The notes: generated from the letters alone by a model not told the origin. A DNA stretch of 64,000 bases from Sulfitobacter sp. S190 (GCF_025141935.1 NZ_CP081124.1:1-64000); one strand, 5' to 3'. Shown: positions 39,464 to 48,540, counted from the stretch's first letter. Translations and numbers: made by a program.

Positions 39464-40099
39464 ATGATGAGACTTTCGACCACTGCATTATTTCTGATCA
39501 CCGCGACGCACCTGGCCGCCGAGGACGCGCGCCAGCTGGACGCGCATGAACACGGGGTCGGGCAATTGAATATCGCCTTCGACGACGGGCAAATCGCGAT
39601 GGAGCTGCAGGCGCCGGGCGCCGATATCGTTGGGTTCGAATATGCCGCCCAATCCGCGGATGATCGTGCCAAGGTGGATGCGGCGGTTGCCGCGCTGGCC
39701 CGCCCTCTGGATCTGTTTGTCCTGCCTCGGGCCGCAGGATGCAGCGTGGTACAGGCGGCGGCGTCGCTCAACAGCGAGGACCTGCATGATGAACATGACG
39801 AGGAAGATCACGCCGGGCACGATCACGCCCATGACCACGAAGAAGAGAAGCACGCAGAGCACGCCGAGGAGGAACATGACCACGAGGCGCACGCCGAGGC
39901 CGCCGGTCATACGGAGTTTCATGCGGAATATCTGTTGGCCTGTGCCGATCCTGCGCAGGCGACCTTGATCGAATTTGCCTATTTCGACCGGTTCGCCGGG
40001 GCGCAGGAGCTCGAGGTGCAGATCATTTCGGATCAGGGGGCCACGGCCTTCGAGGTGATGCGCACGGCGCCAACGCTCGATCTGCGCGATATGTTCTGA
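39464..40099 (+). CDS. zrgA: Periplasmic His-rich metal-binding protein (DUF2796, ZrgA-like)
   Basis: A 211-residue exported protein: signal peptide LSTTALFLITATHLAAE, an N-terminal domain beginning QLDAHEHGVGQLNIAF, and a very His/Glu/Asp-rich linker at about residues 104-150 (repeated HD, HE and HA). The C-domain ends VMRTAPTLDLRDMF. This is the DUF2796 architecture of ZrgA, the metal-binding component of the zinc-linked zrg locus of Vibrio. It is first in an operon with an ABC ATPase, a permease and DUF3299 proteins. Zinc as the ligand is inferred; no clear Zur box was found in the 220 bp upstream. Confidence 0.82.
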   Translation: MMRLSTTALFLITATHLAAEDARQLDAHEHGVGQLNIAFDDGQIAMELQAPGADIVGFEYAAQSADDRAKVDAAVAALARPLDLFVLPRAAGCSVVQAAASLNSEDLHDEHDEEDHAGHDHAHDHEEEKHAEHAEEEHDHEAHAEAAGHTEFHAEYLLACADPAQATLIEFAYFDRFAGAQELEVQIISDQGATAFEVMRTAPTLDLRDMF

Positions 40100-40101
40100 T
40101 T

Positions 40102-40800
40102 GTGCAGACGGACCCCGCGATCCTGAAGCTGAAGCACGTCCGCTACCGGTGGCCGGGGCGGTCGTCGTTCGCGCTGGAGGTGCCGGATTTCGGTGTGGCG
40201 CCGTCCGAGAGCGTACTGCTTCTGGGCGAAAGCGGGTCGGGCAAGTCGACGCTGCTGTCGCTCGTGTGCGGGACCATTGCGCCCGATGCGGGGTCGGTCG
40301 CGGTGGCGGGCACGGATATCGCGACGCTGTCGGCGGGCGCGCGCGACAGGTTTCGTGCGGAACGGATCGGGCTGATTTTCCAGCAGTTCAACCTGCTGCC
40401 CTATGCCAGTGTGCGCGACAATATCCTGCTGCCGCTGCGCTTTGCGCCAAAGCGGCGGGCGCGGGTTGCCGATCCTCAGGATGCGGTGCGCGCGCTGTGC
40501 CGTGATCTGGGGCTGCCGGCCGATACGGTCACGGCCCCTGCGGGCACATTGAGTGTCGGGCAACAGCAGCGGGTCGCCGCGGCGCGCGCGTTGATCGGGG
40601 GGCCGCCGCTGATCATCGCGGACGAACCGACATCGGCGCTGGATGCCGCGACGCAGGCGACGTTTCTCAAACTGCTGTTCGATCAGGCCGCAACCTGTGG
40701 CAGCACCCTGTTGATGGTGAGCCACGACGCCCGGCTGGCACCGCATTTTGACCGGGTGGTGCAGATGTCCGACATTGCGCGGGCAGGGCAGGTGGCATGA
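40102..40800 (+). CDS. ABC transporter ATP-binding protein (MacB/LolD-like), zrg-type
   Basis: A 232-residue ATPase: Walker A GESGSGKST, Q-loop FQQFNLLPYASVRDNILLPL, signature LSVGQQQRVAAARAL, Walker B LIIADEPTSALD, and H-loop VSHDARL. It starts with GTG two bases after zrgA and ends overlapping the permease ATG. The MacB/LolD type works with FtsX-like permeases, which extract or push periplasmic substrates rather than importing across the membrane by a classic channel. It probably supports metal handling together with ZrgA. Confidence 0.92.
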   Translation: MQTDPAILKLKHVRYRWPGRSSFALEVPDFGVAPSESVLLLGESGSGKSTLLSLVCGTIAPDAGSVAVAGTDIATLSAGARDRFRAERIGLIFQQFNLLPYASVRDNILLPLRFAPKRRARVADPQDAVRALCRDLGLPADTVTAPAGTLSVGQQQRVAAARALIGGPPLIIADEPTSALDAATQATFLKLLFDQAATCGSTLLMVSHDARLAPHFDRVVQMSDIARAGQVA

Positions 40801-42047
40801 TCTTTCGACTGGCCTGGGGATCGTTGATGGCGCGGGCGCTGACGGTGGCGATGACGACGCTGGCAATCGCGCTGTCCGTTGCGTTGTTTCTGGGGGTCGA
40901 AAAGGTCCGCACGGGCGCAAAGGCGAGCTTTGCCGACACGATTTCGGGGACCGATCTGATCGTGGGCGCGCGCTCCGGGTCTGTGCAACTGCTGCTCTAT
41001 TCCGTGTTTCGCATCGGCAATGCCACCAACAATCTGACATGGGAAAGCTACGGCGATATTGCCGCGCGGCCCGAAGTCGACTGGATCGTGCCGATTTCGC
41101 TGGGCGACAGCCACCGACAGTTTCGGGTCATGGGCACCACCGCGGCGTTTTTCGAACGCTACAAATACCGCGCCGGACAGTCGCTGGCAGTGGCGGAAGG
41201 CGCGGTGCTGGACGATCTGTTCGATGCGGTCATCGGGGCCGATGTGGCGGCGACGCTGGGCTATGAGGTCGATGATCCGATTGTGGTGTCCCACGGGCTC
41301 GCGTCTTTTGTCGCCCATGAGAACCAGCCCTTTCGCGTGGCTGGCGTGCTGGAGAAAACCGGTACGCCCGTCGACCGTACGGTGATCGTGAGCCTTGAAG
41401 CGATCGAGGCGATCCACGTCGATTGGCAAAGTGGCGCGCAAATCCCCGGGCAGGTGACGTCGCCCGAGGACATCCGCAAAATGGCGCTGGAGCCGCAGGC
41501 CGTCACGGCAGCACTGGTCGGGGTGAAAAGCCGCTTGCAGGTCTTTGCGTTGCAACGCGCCATCAACGAATATCCCGCAGAGCCCTTGCTGGCGATCCTG
41601 CCGGGCGTGGCGCTTCAGGAGCTTTGGCAGATCGTGGGCATTGCGGAAACCGCGCTGATCGCGGTGTCGGGGATGGTCGTGGTGACCGCATTGATCGGCA
41701 TGATGGCGACGATATTTTCCAGCCTCAGTGAAAGACGCCGCGAAATGGCGATTTTCCGTGCCATGGGGGCCCGCCCGCGTGTGATCGTGAGCCTGCTGGT
41801 GCTGGAGGCCGTGATGATGGCGGCGATTGGTGCGGTGGTCGGACTGGTCCTGCTGTATCTTGGCCTGTGGGTGGCGCAGCCGATGATCGATGCGGCGTTC
41901 GGGCTATGGTTGCCGATCGAGCCGCCGACCCTGCGCGAGGTCTGGGTGCTGGCAGGCGTGGTGGCCGCTGGCGCGATTGTGAGTCTTGTGCCCGCACTCC
42001 GTGCCTACCGGATGTCGCTTGCAGATGGTATGATGGTGAGGATTTGA
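40797..42047 (+). CDS. FtsX-like permease of the zrg-type ABC system
   Basis: A 416-residue membrane protein: a first helix at residues 13-33, a large periplasmic domain (MacB_PCD type, starting around TGAKASFADTISGTDLIVGA), then three C-terminal helices (ALIAVSGMVVVTALIGMMAT onward) with the FtsX pattern. The ATG overlaps the ATPase stop. With the ATPase it forms a mechanotransmission-type ABC unit, not an ordinary importer. Confidence 0.9.
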   Translation: MIFRLAWGSLMARALTVAMTTLAIALSVALFLGVEKVRTGAKASFADTISGTDLIVGARSGSVQLLLYSVFRIGNATNNLTWESYGDIAARPEVDWIVPISLGDSHRQFRVMGTTAAFFERYKYRAGQSLAVAEGAVLDDLFDAVIGADVAATLGYEVDDPIVVSHGLASFVAHENQPFRVAGVLEKTGTPVDRTVIVSLEAIEAIHVDWQSGAQIPGQVTSPEDIRKMALEPQAVTAALVGVKSRLQVFALQRAINEYPAEPLLAILPGVALQELWQIVGIAETALIAVSGMVVVTALIGMMATIFSSLSERRREMAIFRAMGARPRVIVSLLVLEAVMMAAIGAVVGLVLLYLGLWVAQPMIDAAFGLWLPIEPPTLREVWVLAGVVAAGAIVSLVPALRAYRMSLADGMMVRI

Positions 42048-42066
42048 ACATGATGGGAGAAGCCGC

Positions 42067-42570
42067 ATGAACATGTCACGCAGAATGATGGTGTCGAGCG
42101 CCTTTGCCGGTGCGGTGATGCCCCGCACGGCGTTTGCCGCGGCACCGCGCCAGATCGGGTGGGAAGATCTGATCCCCAAGGGCGTGCCCTACGGTGAAAT
42201 CATCGGACCCGGAGAGATCGACGAGGCCAACGACAGGTGGTTGCCCGAATTCGATGCAAACGCCAAGAAGCTCAACAAGGCGCTGCATGGCGCCTATATC
42301 AAGATGCCCGGCTATGTGCTGCCGCTCGATATGTCGAGCGGGGGTGTGACCAGCTTTATCATGGTGCCCTATGTGGGTGCCTGCATTCACACGCCACCGC
42401 CCCCGGCCAATCAACTGGTGTTCGTCGATACAAAGGCGCCGTGGCCGAGCGACCAGATGTGGGATCCGGTATGGGTCACCGGCATCATGCGCCACGAGAT
42501 GCAATCGACCAGCATCGCCGAAATCGGATACGCGATGACGGCCGAGAAAATAGAGGTGTACGAGTGGTAA
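42067..42570 (+). CDS. DUF3299 periplasmic protein, copy 1
   Basis: A 167-residue exported protein with an N-terminal signal (MNMSRRMMVSSAFAGAVMPR; the Arg-Arg pair hints at Tat). The DUF3299 core is IKMPGYVLPLDMSSGGVTSF, FIMVPYVGACIHTPPPPANQ and the C-terminal AMTAEKIEVYEW. DUF3299 proteins are the standard last component of zrg-type loci. The conserved Cys and His of GACIH suggest a metal site. It is 19 bp after the permease and overlaps copy 2. Confidence 0.85.
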   Translation: MNMSRRMMVSSAFAGAVMPRTAFAAAPRQIGWEDLIPKGVPYGEIIGPGEIDEANDRWLPEFDANAKKLNKALHGAYIKMPGYVLPLDMSSGGVTSFIMVPYVGACIHTPPPPANQLVFVDTKAPWPSDQMWDPVWVTGIMRHEMQSTSIAEIGYAMTAEKIEVYEW

Positions 42571-43067
42571 AGCGCGGACCCGGCAGGCGCGCGGTTCTGG
42601 CCGGTCTGGGCGCGCTTTCGCTTGCGCCCCGTGCGGCGGTGGCCAAGGAATACATTGATCTGAACTGGACGGATCTGCTGCCCGAAGGGCAGCCCGCGAT
42701 GCCCCCTGCCTTGCAGGAACTGTTGCAGCATGACGGCCCCGGCCTGTCGAGCCAGCAGCCCCCGTCGCAGGGCGTGCGGGTCGATTGGAACGGCGAAATC
42801 GTGCGCCTTCCGGGATACATCGTGCCGATAGATTATTCCGGATCGGGCGTTACCGCGTTCATCCTTGTGCCGTTTGTGGGGGCCTGTGTGCATGTGCCCC
42901 CGCCCCCCGCCAACCAGCTGGTGTTTGTCACCACTTCGGAGCCATACGAGAGTTCGGGTCTGTTTGAGGCAATCAACGTGATCGGCATGTTTGGCACGTC
43001 TTCCATGTCGACGCAGTTGGCCGATATCGCCTATGCCCTGTCGGCAGACCGGATTGAGCCGTTCTAG
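42564..43067 (+). CDS. DUF3299 periplasmic protein, copy 2
   Basis: A 167-residue paralogue of the preceding gene, starting at GTG 42564 with GAGG upstream inside the end of copy 1 (7-bp overlap). The signal is GRRAVLAGLGALSLAPRAA (twin-arginine type). The core has VRLPGYIVPIDYSGSGVTAF and PFVGACVHVPPPPANQLVF. It keeps the same Cys/His region but has diverged strongly elsewhere, so the duplication is old. Two DUF3299 genes in tandem suggest a heterodimer or separate redox partners. Confidence 0.82.
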   Translation: MVKRGPGRRAVLAGLGALSLAPRAAVAKEYIDLNWTDLLPEGQPAMPPALQELLQHDGPGLSSQQPPSQGVRVDWNGEIVRLPGYIVPIDYSGSGVTAFILVPFVGACVHVPPPPANQLVFVTTSEPYESSGLFEAINVIGMFGTSSMSTQLADIAYALSADRIEPF

Positions 43068-43116
43068 GCCGATCCGTCAAAGTCCGCTGGCGCGATCCCT
43101 GGTGGTTTGCTAGCCC

Positions 43117-43488
43117 ATGACCATGATCCGGACCGCCGCCCAAGTCTGCCAGAAACTCATGATCGCTGTGGCGGTGATGGCTGTTGTGCTGCTTGGCTTT
43201 GCCCACCGTTCCGGTAAGCAGACCCTGTCGCCCGAGCTTGCCGATTATGTGGCGGCGGGTGGCGCGATTTCCGATATTTGCGGATTGACCGGTGGCGATG
43301 GCATGGCGGTTCCGGTGGACTGCGAAGCCTGCCGCATCGGTGACGCGGCGCATCTGGTCGGGGTCTGTTACGCATCACCGCCCCGGCTGGCAGCACAGAC
43401 CTTTGTGTTGCGCAGCATCGGCAAACGTATCGCCCACAGCCGCGCGCTCGATCCTGCGCGGCTGGTGCGCGCACCGCCCCGAGCCTGA
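43117..43488 (+). CDS. Small exported protein, DUF2946-like
   Basis: A 123-residue protein with an N-terminal helix (LMIAVAVMAVVLLGFA) and a Cys-containing middle (ISDICGLTGG, then DCEACRIGDAAHL and VGVCYA). The CxxC with a nearby Cys recalls DUF2946 proteins, which sit near TonB-receptor and PepSY genes in metal loci. It comes just before a PepSY remnant, which fits. The family call is tentative. Confidence 0.6.
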   Translation: MTMIRTAAQVCQKLMIAVAVMAVVLLGFAHRSGKQTLSPELADYVAAGGAISDICGLTGGDGMAVPVDCEACRIGDAAHLVGVCYASPPRLAAQTFVLRSIGKRIAHSRALDPARLVRAPPRA

Positions 43489-43529
43489 TTGCACAAAGAA
43501 TCCCTTTTTGCATTCGTCCGCCCCGTGCT

Positions 43530-44246
43530 GTGGCGGACCTTCAGGCTTGGAGCCAGTTTCCGGCGGAGAAATGGGATGCGGTGCCGCTGTCGGACGATAC
43601 GCACGCCAGCATGAACCACGACCGCCGCGAGGTGCCCTGGGCGCTGGAGCAGACCCCGATGCCCGCGTCCGGCAGTGACGCTGGCGTGGTCGGTGTGACC
43701 GGGCCGGTGACATTGGGTAGTGTCGATGCTCTGGCTAGAACCATCGGGTTCGACGCCCGGTACCAGCTGAACCTGCCGTTGGGGCCCACGGGTGTCTGGA
43801 CGCTGAGCCGCGATTCGATGAGCACCGACAGCACGGCGCCGACCACCGACCGGACCGTCCATGTTGATCAGTACACCGGCAAGATACTCGCCGATGTGCG
43901 CCATACGGATTATTCGCTGGCGGGCAAGGCGATGGCAGTGGGGATCGCGCTGCATATGGGTACGCTGGGACTTTGGAGCGTGCTTGCCAACACGGTGATG
44001 TGCCTTGCTGTCCTGTTTCTTTGCGCCAGTTCGCTGGTTCTGTGGTGGAAGCGGCGACCGAGCAAGGCGGGCCGTTTGGTGGCGCCCCCCATGCCCCGCG
44101 AACTGCCGTTGTGGCAAGGCGCGGTGCTGGTCGGTCTGGGCGTGTCGATGGCCTTTCCCATGGCAGGGATCGCGTTGCTGGTCGTTCTCGCACTCGACAC
44201 GCTTGTCCTGTCACGCCTGCCCAAAGTGCGGCAAAGCCTGACGTAA
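43530..44246 (+). pseudogene. PepSY-associated membrane protein, N-terminally truncated remnant
   Basis: The 238 residues from a GTG at 43530 match only the C-terminal half of a PepSY/iron-regulated membrane protein: a PepSY-like segment VHVDQYTGKILADVR, then helices GKAMAVGIALHMGTLGLWSV and VMCLAVLFLCASSLVLWWKR. Two more follow, around PLWQGAVLVGLGVSMAFPM and LLVVLALDTLVL. Full-length relatives are about 450 residues with an N-terminal helix and first PepSY domain, which are missing; only 41 bp separate it from the previous gene. A 5' deletion is the simplest explanation. Confidence 0.7.
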
Positions 44247-44252
44247 AGCGCG

Positions 44253-44285
44253 CAGTGGCGTGGCGGCATGATCGCCACGCCACTG
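44253..44285 (+). terminator. Strong hairpin after the PepSY remnant
   Basis: CAGTGGCGTGGCG and CGCCACGCCACTG form a perfect 13-bp stem with a 7-base loop, 6 bp after the stop of the PepSY remnant. The T-tract after it is weak (TATTT). It probably terminates the zrg-region transcript. Confidence 0.65.
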
Positions 44286-44522
44286 TATTTGACGAACGCG
44301 GTCCGGTGTGATGGCGGGTCCGGGTTTGTCCGACAAGACCGACAAGCCGGTGCGACTGGTAGTGGTCAGCCCGCTCTATCGCGCGCGTATCCGCCTTGAT
44401 GCTGCTCTCTATCTGGCGGCTACAGAGCGCTCACATTGACACCTTCTGCCGGATGATTGATCCTTCATGTGGTACTAGCCCCTTTGTTGTGAGCTTCCTG
44501 TTTGGAATTGTTCAGTGAGGAT

Positions 44523-44741
44523 ATGGCCATCAATCTAACCGGTCCGATCATCTGCATCCTGATTGGGTTTGTGATATTTGCCGTTGCGTGGCTTTCGGGT
44601 CATGGACCGCCGGATCACAACATCGGGCGCGGTATTGCCAATAGCATCATGCGGCAGGGTTTTGCGATTGTCGGTGGCTTTATCTCGATTTGCGGCGTCG
44701 CGTGGCTCTTGATCCGCTGGTTGGACCGATCATCAGAATAA
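44523..44741 (+). CDS. Small two-helix membrane protein
   Basis: A 72-residue protein: MAINLTGPIICILIGFVIFA, a short loop with GHGPPDHNIGRGIANS, then AIVGGFISICGVAWLLIRWL. The ATG at 44523 with GTGAGG upstream is preferred over an in-frame TTG at 44502. It stands alone between two hairpin/intergenic segments. No family was recognised; the loop's GHGPPDHN could be functional. Confidence 0.5.
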   Translation: MAINLTGPIICILIGFVIFAVAWLSGHGPPDHNIGRGIANSIMRQGFAIVGGFISICGVAWLLIRWLDRSSE

Positions 44742-44841
44742 GCACCTGTCGATCTGGGCTTTTCCAAACTGGCTGACGCGCGCGCGCACCTAAGCTTATG
44801 TGTTCAACGTGCCACTTGGGTTGCGTGCTTTCCGCCGCTCA

Positions 44842-45483
44842 TCACACCGACCACGTAATGGTCCGACCGACCGATTGATCGGGTCGGAGCAAAACCAGTT
44901 TCAGAGCATACTCCCCTTGGCGGAGTGAAATCTGCCTGAAGGGTGCCAACAGATGTTCGGCTGCACCGGGATCAGGCAAGGAAACCTCGCAATGTGAAAG
45001 TGTTGCAAGTTCCGGTGCTTGGCGGCGTCCGACAAGCCCGTCCGTACGGTCAATCGGGGGTGTTCCACCCGGCGTGCGAAAGACAAATGGCAGCATAGGA
45101 TCGAGGCTCGCTGCGGCGACGGGGATGCTCATGCCTTTCGGCAAGAATGGTGCGTTATAGGGTTCTGTGCCTTCCGCCGTGTCCTCGAACGGGGACATCC
45201 CCCGCCATGAAATCCCGATAGGACACCCTTCTCCTCTTATCCTCGCGCCGAGCGTGATCGCCTCGCTCTCCGCGCTGACTGTGGTTTTGTCATGCCACAA
45301 CAGTTCGAGGAATACGTTGTCGAGACACGCGCAGATGTTGCGTGTTCCCTGACCGGGATGATCCCGCGTATAATTCACGCGAAGGTCGGCGTCCTTCATC
45401 GTGGACCGCGCGGTTCGCTCGTCTGCGACGACGAGAAAGATATGATCTAGTTCGGCAAAAGCCGCGCACGTGATGGTTTTCAT
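44842..45483 (-). CDS. Glyoxalase-like (VOC superfamily) protein
   Basis: A 213-residue VOC-fold protein of the Glyoxalase_3-like kind: it starts MKTITCAAFAELDHIFLVVA (the LDH-FLVV strand with the first metal His) and later has ICACLDNVFLELLWHD with the Glu of the fold. The substrate is unknown. It stands alone, with unrelated genes on both sides. Confidence 0.72.
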   Translation of the reverse strand: MKTITCAAFAELDHIFLVVADERTARSTMKDADLRVNYTRDHPGQGTRNICACLDNVFLELLWHDKTTVSAESEAITLGARIRGEGCPIGISWRGMSPFEDTAEGTEPYNAPFLPKGMSIPVAAASLDPMLPFVFRTPGGTPPIDRTDGLVGRRQAPELATLSHCEVSLPDPGAAEHLLAPFRQISLRQGEYALKLVLLRPDQSVGRTITWSV

Positions 45484-45796
45484 TTCGGATCAAAGCCTAT
45501 GTGTGTCACAGCCTCTCCTGTCTGACATAGCAGACGCCTTTCGGCTGGCAACAGACGGCAACCCTGTGCGGGCCGAAGGTATCGGGCGCCTTTTGGATTC
45601 TTGAGAGCAGAGTGACGTTTGCGCTTTGCGGAAAAACGCACGGCCTGCTTAGAATAATCATTATGTAAAAATTTGATGCACAGACCGCATGGCAAGCTGT
45701 TGGCATCGGCAACTGCGTGGAATACGCGCAAACGGTCATGGTTAGGGTCGGTTAAGTATTGCGGCCTGTGCCGCGTTTTGATGAGAGACCGGTCTC
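45484..45796. other. Intergenic region between the glyoxalase-like gene and the EmrB-type exporter
   Basis: About 313 bp between divergent genes. It includes an AT-richer stretch around 45650-45675 (AGAATAATCATTATGTAAAA), which could hold a promoter, and ends with the palindrome at 45785-45796. I see no convincing gene in it. Confidence 0.5.
45785..45796. promoter_or_regulatory. Perfect palindrome directly before the exporter start codon
   Basis: GAGACCGGTCTC, a 12-bp perfect palindrome ending at the base before the GTG start of the MFS gene. It could be an operator that also covers the ribosome-binding site. No regulator gene lies next to it, so the ligand is unknown. Confidence 0.45.
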
Positions 45797-47374
45797 GTGA
45801 CGGATGCAGCGCCATCACCTCCAGCCCTTCCACCGCTCGGATTGCGCGTGTCGATGGTGGCGATTGCGGCGTGCGGCTGTGTGGCCGCGATCGTGTCGGG
45901 CCAGCTGGGCGTGCTTGCCTTGCCGGATGTTGCGGGGGCGATTGGCCGGTCTGCGTTCGACGCATCGTGGCTGACGACCGTGTATCTGGCGGCGCAACCG
46001 CTGAGCGTTCCGCTCGCGCCCGTCTGTGTTGCGGCGTTTGGCCCGCGGCGGGTGCTTTTGTGGGCCGCGGCGGGGTTGGCGGTGTCTTCACTGGGCGAGT
46101 TGCTGACGAACAGCCTGTGGCCCCTGACGGTCTTGCGGGCGGTTCAGGGGGCCTCCTCGGGGATGTTCCCGATCATGACGATGCTGCTGGTGATGCGGTC
46201 TTTCCCGCCCGCGAAAGGCCAGAAAGAGGGGCTGCTGCTGTTTGCGGCGGCCACGAGCGTCGGCATCGGTTTGGCGGCAAGCCTGTGTGGCTGGCTGCTG
46301 GAAGTGTTTGGCTGGCAGGGACCGGCCGTGTTCCAACTGGTCTGGGCCACCGGCATCGGCATTGCCGTCTGGATGCGGTTTGCCCCCTCGCCCTTCGCCC
46401 GCGGGCCTGTCGCTTCGGCAGACTGGCGCAGCTATGTCCTGTTGGCTTCGGGCTGTGCGTGCATGGTTGCGGGATTGTCGCAGGCCGAACGGCGGTTCTG
46501 GTTCGAAAGCGATCTTGTCGTGACGCTGCTGGCGATGGGGGCCGGTTTGCTGCTGCTGGCCTGCGTGTCGTTGTTGCGGGCGCCGGCGCCGTTCATACAG
46601 TTGCGGCTGTTGGCGATACCGACATTCGGCTGGGCCATCTTCATGGCGCTGACCCTGCGCTTTGCGCTGTTGGTCGTGGCGTTCGTGATCCCGCAATACC
46701 TTGTGCGGTTGCAAGGGTACCGGCCCGAGAACCTTGGCGATGTGACGATCTGGTTGCTGCCGGTGCATCTGGTGGCGTTCCCGCTGGCCTATGCCGTGAG
46801 CAGATGGGCGGACCCGCGTGTCGTGTTGATGATCGGGTTGGCGGCGTTTGCGGCCGCGGCGTTCGTAAACATCGATCTTGATCCGCTTTGGGCCGCCGAC
46901 CAGTTCAGGATGTCGCTTGTGCTTCTCGGGGTCGGGCAGGCGTTTTTCGTATTTGCGCTTTTGCTGTTTGCGACCCACGGGCTTGGCCCGCCGCAGGGGC
47001 CAACCGCTGGCACGCTGTTCAATCTGACGCGGATCGTCGGGCAGGCGGCGGGTGCCGGGTTCATCGCGACGCTGGTAACGGAACGTGAGAAACACCATTC
47101 GCACGTTCTTGTAGACCAGATCACCGCCTATTCGGATGTCGCAGCAGAGCGGACGTTGATGCTTGCCCGAACCTTTTCCGCCGTCGGGTCGGATCCGGAG
47201 CTTAGCCGCACGCAGGCCACAGCGACCCTTGGCAGACAGGTCAGCGATCAGGCGTTCGTGCTGGCCTACGGCGATGGATTCACCGTTCTTGCCGCGCTGC
47301 TGGCAGGTGCGGCCCTGCTGGTGTGGGTCCTGCCCGGCATTCGCACTCCGCCCGAAAAAGGAGAAGACATATGA
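45797..47374 (+). CDS. emrB: EmrB-type MFS drug exporter (DHA2, 14 helices)
   Basis: A 525-residue transporter with about 14 hydrophobic helices. Its N-terminal pattern (SGQLGVLALPDVAGAIG, then ASWLTTVYLAAQPLSVPLAP) and motif C-like region (GASSGMFPIMTMLLVM) match the DHA2/EmrB family. It starts at GTG and overlaps the EmrA-type partner (ATGA). Together with the periplasmic adaptor it should export hydrophobic toxins or siderophore-like compounds directly across both membranes with a TolC-type channel. Confidence 0.88.
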   Translation: MTDAAPSPPALPPLGLRVSMVAIAACGCVAAIVSGQLGVLALPDVAGAIGRSAFDASWLTTVYLAAQPLSVPLAPVCVAAFGPRRVLLWAAAGLAVSSLGELLTNSLWPLTVLRAVQGASSGMFPIMTMLLVMRSFPPAKGQKEGLLLFAAATSVGIGLAASLCGWLLEVFGWQGPAVFQLVWATGIGIAVWMRFAPSPFARGPVASADWRSYVLLASGCACMVAGLSQAERRFWFESDLVVTLLAMGAGLLLLACVSLLRAPAPFIQLRLLAIPTFGWAIFMALTLRFALLVVAFVIPQYLVRLQGYRPENLGDVTIWLLPVHLVAFPLAYAVSRWADPRVVLMIGLAAFAAAAFVNIDLDPLWAADQFRMSLVLLGVGQAFFVFALLLFATHGLGPPQGPTAGTLFNLTRIVGQAAGAGFIATLVTEREKHHSHVLVDQITAYSDVAAERTLMLARTFSAVGSDPELSRTQATATLGRQVSDQAFVLAYGDGFTVLAALLAGAALLVWVLPGIRTPPEKGEDI

Positions 47375-48540
47375 GTGCTGCAACCCGGTTTCTGGCCGCG
47401 ATCGGCGGGAGCGTGCTTTTGGCCGCCGCTGCATGGGGCGCGGTGTCCTTCTGGGACGGTCAGCGCCGGTTTGTCAGCACGAAGAACGCCTATGTGAAGG
47501 GTGAAATCACGACGATTGCGGCGCGGGTGCCGGGCTATGCGGTCGAGATTTTCGTCGATGACAATCAGCGGGTCGCGGCGAAGCAACCGCTGTTCCGTAT
47601 CGATCCGCGCGATTATCGGGCGGCCCTGCAGGAGGCCGACGCGCAGATCGCGATCCAGCAGGCCGCGCTGTCCAACCTCGCGGCGCGCCGGGTGTTGCAG
47701 GACGCGCGTATCGCCGCCGCCCGGTCCACGCTGGAGGCGCGACAGGCCGAAGCGACCTTTGCGCAGAACGAATTTGACCGCGCCAGCCGGCTTGTCGACA
47801 GCGGCACAGGCACCCGCCAGCGGTTGGACGACACCGCCGCCGCCGACATCGTGGCGCGCGCGCGTGTCACCGAAGCGCAGGCCGATCTGGGTCTGGAGGC
47901 GGCCCAGACCGATGTGCTGGATGCAGAGCAGCTGTCCATCGAAGCGGCGCTGAGTGCGGCGCAAGCCACGCGCGACACCGCCCGGATCACGCTCGAGGAT
48001 ACGCAGGTCTGGGCTCCCGCGGCGGGGGTCATCTCGAACCGCCGCACGCGGGTGGGCGAATATCTGGCCGCAGGGGTGGCAACCATGGCACTGGTGCCCG
48101 ATGGCGCGATTTGGGTCGAAGCGAACATCCGTGAAACGGAACTGGCGCGGCTGGTGCCGGGAGACCGGGCAGAAGTGGCGATCGACGTGCTGGGCGGGGC
48201 CGTTGCCTGTGCCACCGTCGAGAGCATCGCGCCCGCCGCAGGCAGCGAATTTGCCCTGATCCCTGCTGACAATGCCACTGGAAACTTCACCAAGATCGTG
48301 CGCCGGTTCGCGGTCCGATTGCGCTTTGATGCGACGGACGCGCTGCTGCCGCAGATCGCGCCGGGCATGTCCGTGGTGCCGCGCATCGCCATCGGATCCC
48401 ATCGCACGGGGGCCGCGGATGCGGGGGGGCTTCCGTGGACTGCGGGAACCGGTTTTGCCTGTGGTGCCGATGGACCCGTACGCGCACCGGCCCCTGCCGC
48501 GCGGCAGTTGCCCGATCATCCGGGCTTGCGGTCGGAGTGA
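47371..48540 (+). CDS. emrA: EmrA-type periplasmic adaptor (HlyD family)
   Basis: A 389-residue membrane fusion protein: N-terminal helix RFLAAIGGSVLLAAAAWGAV, a biotinyl-lipoyl segment (YVKGEITTIAARVPGYAVEI and DDNQRVAAKQPLFRIDPRDY), a long coiled-coil of Ala/Glu/Arg-rich helices at about 90-200, and the second lipoyl half (TQVWAPAAGVISNRRTRVGE). The ATG at 47371 overlaps the stop of emrB. The C-terminal ~40 residues are Pro/Ala-rich and unusual. Confidence 0.9.
   Translation: MSAATRFLAAIGGSVLLAAAAWGAVSFWDGQRRFVSTKNAYVKGEITTIAARVPGYAVEIFVDDNQRVAAKQPLFRIDPRDYRAALQEADAQIAIQQAALSNLAARRVLQDARIAAARSTLEARQAEATFAQNEFDRASRLVDSGTGTRQRLDDTAAADIVARARVTEAQADLGLEAAQTDVLDAEQLSIEAALSAAQATRDTARITLEDTQVWAPAAGVISNRRTRVGEYLAAGVATMALVPDGAIWVEANIRETELARLVPGDRAEVAIDVLGGAVACATVESIAPAAGSEFALIPADNATGNFTKIVRRFAVRLRFDATDALLPQIAPGMSVVPRIAIGSHRTGAADAGGLPWTAGTGFACGADGPVRAPAPAARQLPDHPGLRSE

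Noticed and set aside
45673..46881. A long plus-strand frame in another frame over the EmrB gene
   Set aside because: It is Gly/Cys/Arg-rich and lacks membrane organisation. It is a shadow of the exporter frame.
46088..47434. A 448-codon frame antisense to the EmrB exporter
   Set aside because: It is Arg/Gln/His-rich with no domain; the plus strand has a good 14-helix transporter.
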